Shown here: piece by piece, positions 61,185-64,000 of the stretch | Position numbering within the stretch: position 1 is the first letter of the stretch | Layout of the letters: each line of letters opens with the position of its first letter | Notes under the pieces: generated by a model | Database searches by the model: none | Told to the model about the DNA's origin: nothing | What the model saw: the letters and a program-made list of their open reading frames with translations, nothing else | Position numbers and translations under genes: made by a program | Assembly (NCBI GenBank): GCA_963745595.1 | Contig: CAVUYB010000010.1 | Span: forward strand, 186,001-250,000 | Direction: 5' to 3' | Length of the DNA stretch: 64,000 nt | DNA from: DASZUK01 sp963745595 | Lineage (GTDB): Bacteria > Actinomycetota > Acidimicrobiia > Acidimicrobiales > RAAP-2

Positions 61185-61942
61185 AGGGCGTTCGGGACAT
61201 CGGCCTCCTCTACCGTCGCTACACGGTCCAGATGCTGCGGAACCCGGTCTGGCTGATCGTCGGCTTCTCGACGCCGATCCTCTACCTCGTGTTGTTCACG
61301 CCGCTGCTCAAGCACGTCGTCGGCATCGCCGGCTTCCCGACGGGCACGGCCCTCCAGGTCTTCTTGCCGGGGATCCTCTCGCTGCTGGCGTTCGCCAGCG
61401 GGTCGAGCATGGGCTTCAGCACGATCTTCGAGCTGCAGTCCGGGCTTCTCGAACGGCTCCGGGTGACGCCGGCCAGCCGCTTCGCCATCCTCTTCGGCCC
61501 GATCCTGTCGGGGCTGACGATGATGTTCGTCTTCGACGCGGTCGTCGTGGCGATCGGTGCCGGGTTCGGCTTCCATGTCGACTGGGGCGGGCTCGTCGTC
61601 CTGGCGGTGCTGCTGGCGGTGCTGGCGACGCTGATGGCCGCGTTCTCGGTGGCCATGGCGCTCGAGACGAAGGAGATCTCGAGCTTCGCCGCGGTCATCA
61701 ACGGGATGAACCTGCCACTGCTGCTGCTGGCCGGCGTCCTGCTACCGATCTCGCTCGGCCCGCTATGGATGCGCGTCCTCGCCCATTTCAACCCGCTCTA
61801 CTACCTCGTCGCCGCGTCGCGGGTGCTCGCGGTCGGCGACTTCGGCAACGACGCGGTTTGGCAGGCGTTCGCGGTGCTCGTCCCGCTGTGCGTCGTGGTG
61901 CTGCTCTGGGCGACGCGGGTCTTTCGGCGGGCGGTCGCCTGA
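61181..61942 (+). CDS. DrrB-like ABC-2 permease
   Basis: 253-residue membrane subunit with six hydrophobic helices (about 20-42, 55-75, 102-128, 134-158, 168-190 and 225-247). YTVQMLRNPVWLIVGFSTPI and FELQSGLLERLRVTPASRFA are the conserved ABC-2 elements, the latter the cytoplasmic coupling region. ATGA overlap with the ATPase gene. Confidence 0.91.
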   Translation: MKGVRDIGLLYRRYTVQMLRNPVWLIVGFSTPILYLVLFTPLLKHVVGIAGFPTGTALQVFLPGILSLLAFASGSSMGFSTIFELQSGLLERLRVTPASRFAILFGPILSGLTMMFVFDAVVVAIGAGFGFHVDWGGLVVLAVLLAVLATLMAAFSVAMALETKEISSFAAVINGMNLPLLLLAGVLLPISLGPLWMRVLAHFNPLYYLVAASRVLAVGDFGNDAVWQAFAVLVPLCVVVLLWATRVFRRAVA

Positions 61943-62008
61943 CGACGAGCGGTTCGTCCCCGCGTCGTCGGCCGACGACCGACGACGGGCCGACGACGGA
62001 TGGCCGGG

Positions 62009-62809
62009 CTACCGGTTCTCGACGACGCGGTACCGCCGGGCGGCGAGCGACGGGTTCTTCGCCCGGACGTCGTCGAGCCGGTCGCGGTCGAGGTCGGCGG
62101 TGATCAGGCCGTCCTGTTCGCCGAGGGCGGCGAGCGTCACGCCCATCGGGTCGACGATCATGCTGCGGCCCGAGCCGATCGGGCCGGCCTGGTCGGCGCC
62201 GACGACGAAGACGGTGTTCTCGATCGCCCTCGCCCGTAGGAGCGTGGCCCAGTGGTCCTCCTTCAGCGGGCCGGCGGCCCACTGGGCGGGGACGAGCACG
62301 ACGTCGGCGCCGGCGTCGACGAGGCGGCGGGTCGTTTCGGGGAAGCGGAGGTCGTAACAGGTCTGCGCGCCGACGCGCCGGCCGTCGACGACGAACGTCT
62401 CGAGCTGGGCGGAATCGCCGGCCAGCACCCAGTCGGACTCGCGGTAACCGAACGCGTCGTAAAGATGGACCTTGCGGTAGCAGCCGGCGAGTGCCCCGCT
62501 CGGGTCGACGGTAATCAGGGTGTTGTGGACCTTGAACGCATCGGGGATCGCCTCGACGATGCCGACGACGATCCACAGCTCGTGGCGAGCCGCCGCGGCG
62601 GCGGCCCGTCGCACGAACGGACCGTCCAGCGGCTCCGCGTGCTCGACGAGGTCACGCCCCGGGCTGGCGACGCTGTACGACGTGTACTCCGGCAGGACGA
62701 GGAGCCGGGCCCCGGCCCGGGCCGCCCGTTCGGCGAATTCGTCGACCGCGGCGGCGTTCTTCTCCGGGTCGGACCCGGGCGCGAACTGGGCGGCGGCGAC
62801 GGTGACCAT
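62009..62809 (-). CDS. Carbon-nitrogen hydrolase (nitrilase superfamily)
   Basis: 266-residue amidase with the complete Glu-Lys-Cys triad: LVLPEYTSY (Glu about residue 41), CYRKVHLYDAFGYRESDWVL (Lys about 113) and VGAQTCYDLRFPETTRRLVD (Cys about 147). Late motif RSMIVDPMGVTLAALGEQDG is typical of branch-10-like omega-amidases/deaminated-glutathione amidases. Substrate unknown. Convergent with the ABC permease gene. Confidence 0.91.
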   Translation of the reverse strand: MVTVAAAQFAPGSDPEKNAAAVDEFAERAARAGARLLVLPEYTSYSVASPGRDLVEHAEPLDGPFVRRAAAAAARHELWIVVGIVEAIPDAFKVHNTLITVDPSGALAGCYRKVHLYDAFGYRESDWVLAGDSAQLETFVVDGRRVGAQTCYDLRFPETTRRLVDAGADVVLVPAQWAAGPLKEDHWATLLRARAIENTVFVVGADQAGPIGSGRSMIVDPMGVTLAALGEQDGLITADLDRDRLDDVRAKNPSLAARRYRVVENR

Positions 62810-62890
62810 CGACGCGTTCTACCAGACTGCCGTCGGCCAAGCCATCGCCGCGTCCCGGCCGTCCGTCACCTGCATCGAGATGCCCCAGGT

Positions 62891-64000
62891 CTACTGGGCC
62901 ATGCCGACAACCGGCTTGTTCAGCGGCTGCCCGCCCATCGACCCCTGGAACGGGGCGTTGCCGAAGGCGAAGAGGCCGCCGTCGGAGGCGACCTCGTAGT
63001 AGCCGCCGTTCGGGGCCACCGTCATGCCCACGATGGGCTTGTTCAGTGGCTGGCCGCCCATCGACCCCCGGAAGGGAGCGCCGAAGGCGAAGAGGCCGCC
63101 GTCGGACGCGACCTCGTAGTAGCCGCCCGACGGAGTGGCCGCCATGCTCACGATGGGCTTGTTCAGTGGCTGGCCGCCCATCGACCCCTGGAACGGGGCG
63201 TTGCCGAAGGCGAAGAGGCCGCCGTCCGAGGCGACCTCGTAGTAGCCGCCGGTCGGGGCCACGGCGAGGCCAACGACCGGTTGGTTCAGTGGCTGGCCGC
63301 CCATGGACCCGTCGAACGTGGCGTCGCCGAAAGCGAAGAGGCCGCCGTCCGAGGCGACCTCGTAGTACCCCCGGCCATCGGGGGTGGGGGCCATGCCGAC
63401 GATGGGCTTGTTCAAGGGCTGGCCGCCCATCGACCCATAGAAGGCGGCGTCGCCGAAGGCGAAGATGCCGCCGTCCGCGGCGACCTCCCAGTACCCACCG
63501 CCGTCGGGGCTCATGGCCATGCCGACGATGGGCTGGTTCAAGGGCTTTCCGCCCATCGACCCGTAGAAGGCGGTGCCGAAGGCGAACAGCCCCCCGTCGG
63601 AGGCCACCTCGTCATAGCCCGACCGGGTCGCGGGGGCCGTCATCGAGAAGGCCGCCGGGCCGTTCTGACCGACGGCCACGCACTGGACACCCGGAAAGCA
63701 GCCGATACCTTCCACCGCGACGTCGGAGCCCCCCGAACCGTTCGGGGTCCAGTGGGGCACGGTGGCCTGCGCCCAGGTGGTCCCGTCCCAGTTGAGAACG
63801 AGGGGTTGCACTGTCCCTGTTGTTGTCGCTGTCGTCGCCGACGGATCGGGCGTCGTCGTCGCGCCACCGGCCACGCACGAGGTCGGCCCGAAGCAGTCCA
63901 CGGCGGTCAGAACGGAGGCGACCGCCGGGCTCGGCGTCTTCGCAGCCGACCAGGTGGAGCCGTTCCACTGCTCGACCACCGTCGTCAGCCCAGCGGTCGA
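62891..64000 (-). CDS. Protein with six ~40-residue DGGxFAFG repeats, 5' end outside window
   Basis: At least 369 residues, open past the right edge, so the true start is not seen. The visible N-terminal part (VEQWNGSTWSAAKTPSPAVA, VLNWDGTTWAQATVPHWTPN) repeats a WNGxxW motif, like Kelch- or galactose-oxidase-type blades with secreted-protein character. Six repeats then follow, each GYYEVASDGGLFAFGNAPFQ followed by GSMGGQPLNKPIVGMAxxPxG; the last ends GMAQ just before the stop. Similar repeats occur in surface proteins of other actinobacteria, where they may form a propeller. Function unknown. Confidence 0.8.
   Translation of the reverse strand, partial: STAGLTTVVEQWNGSTWSAAKTPSPAVASVLTAVDCFGPTSCVAGGATTTPDPSATTATTTGTVQPLVLNWDGTTWAQATVPHWTPNGSGGSDVAVEGIGCFPGVQCVAVGQNGPAAFSMTAPATRSGYDEVASDGGLFAFGTAFYGSMGGKPLNQPIVGMAMSPDGGGYWEVAADGGIFAFGDAAFYGSMGGQPLNKPIVGMAPTPDGRGYYEVASDGGLFAFGDATFDGSMGGQPLNQPVVGLAVAPTGGYYEVASDGGLFAFGNAPFQGSMGGQPLNKPIVSMAATPSGGYYEVASDGGLFAFGAPFRGSMGGQPLNKPIVGMTVAPNGGYYEVASDGGLFAFGNAPFQGSMGGQPLNKPVVGMAQ
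62892..63630 (-). repeat. Six tandem ~120-bp coding repeats
   Basis: Imperfect direct repeats in phase with the protein repeats, each containing a strongly conserved GGCTTGTTCA(A/G)(T/G)GGCTGGCCGCCCAT-like block on the plus strand. Units 4 and 6 are nearly identical, which suggests recent duplication. They encode amino-acid repeats without unique spacers, so this is not a CRISPR array. Confidence 0.9.

Noticed and set aside
62892..63630. CRISPR-like array of regular repeats
   Set aside because: Repeats are imperfect, ~120 bases, without unique spacers, and encode in-phase protein repeats.

Overview
The window looks like the chromosome of a high-GC actinobacterium. Evidence is a mycothiol S-conjugate amidase (mca), several F420-type oxidoreductases, a 13E12/DUF222 HNH protein, a PspA/HtpX/PspAB module, a DUF6458 membrane protein and heavy use of GTG starts with 4-base gene overlaps. 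A class such as Acidimicrobiia is my inference, not shown by any marker gene. I see no rRNA, tRNA, CRISPR array, transposase or phage genes. As on most chromosomes of this GC content, very long antisense open frames are shadows and were left out.

Layout. 1-6288 (minus): a tightly overlapping run with acyl-CoA carboxylase alpha and beta, enoyl-CoA hydratase, thioesterase, a TMEM175-like channel and a small unknown; it fits leucine/branched acyl-CoA breakdown. 6326-9643 (plus): Fe-S PD-(D/E)XK nuclease, PAP2 phosphatase, DsbA-like protein, DedA protein, small membrane protein. 9640-13407: a NarL-type two-component pair divergent from an ABC-2 exporter. 13460-17849: enoyl-CoA hydratase, LLM oxidoreductase, purK-purE, ChbG-like deacetylase. 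17846-24929: mca, the psp module with a tyrosine phosphatase, carbinolamine dehydratase, fumC, nfo, an F420-type oxidoreductase. 24926-32067: HNH protein, acyltransferase-SGNH protein, LLM protein, NYN protein, dprA, DUF6458, SixA-like phosphatase. 32132-40083: secreted or surface GH18 and beta-helix proteins with Thr-rich tails, hotdog thioesterase, VOC protein, MscL with a zinc ribbon, PAS-GGDEF. 40150-43087: TetR, PPOX protein and DHA2 exporter. 43372-46051: a small gene pair and a RecQ-phosphoribosyltransferase fusion. 46096-51724: a secreted lectin-PPE fusion, PhyH dioxygenase, Cys-rich protein, DUF1254/1214 protein, PPOX protein. 51741-53968: an arsenic cassette (arsR, arsI, aquaporin, arsC) without a pump. 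54066-64000: DEAD-box helicase, group 2 sigma factor, small DNA-binding proteins, cold-shock protein, desaturase, PadR-controlled DrrAB-like exporter, nitrilase, and a protein of six ~40-residue repeats that leaves the window.

The points most worth a second look are: (1) a bulb-lectin protein whose C-terminus is a clear piece of a mycobacterial-type PPE domain; (2) an ArsI C-As lyase carrying 13 perfect 15-bp repeats; (3) six otherwise well-conserved genes between 10 and 39 kb that each need single-base corrections, almost all insertions and partly in recurring sequence contexts, which looks more like systematic sequence error than decay; (4) a pump-less arsenic detoxification operon.
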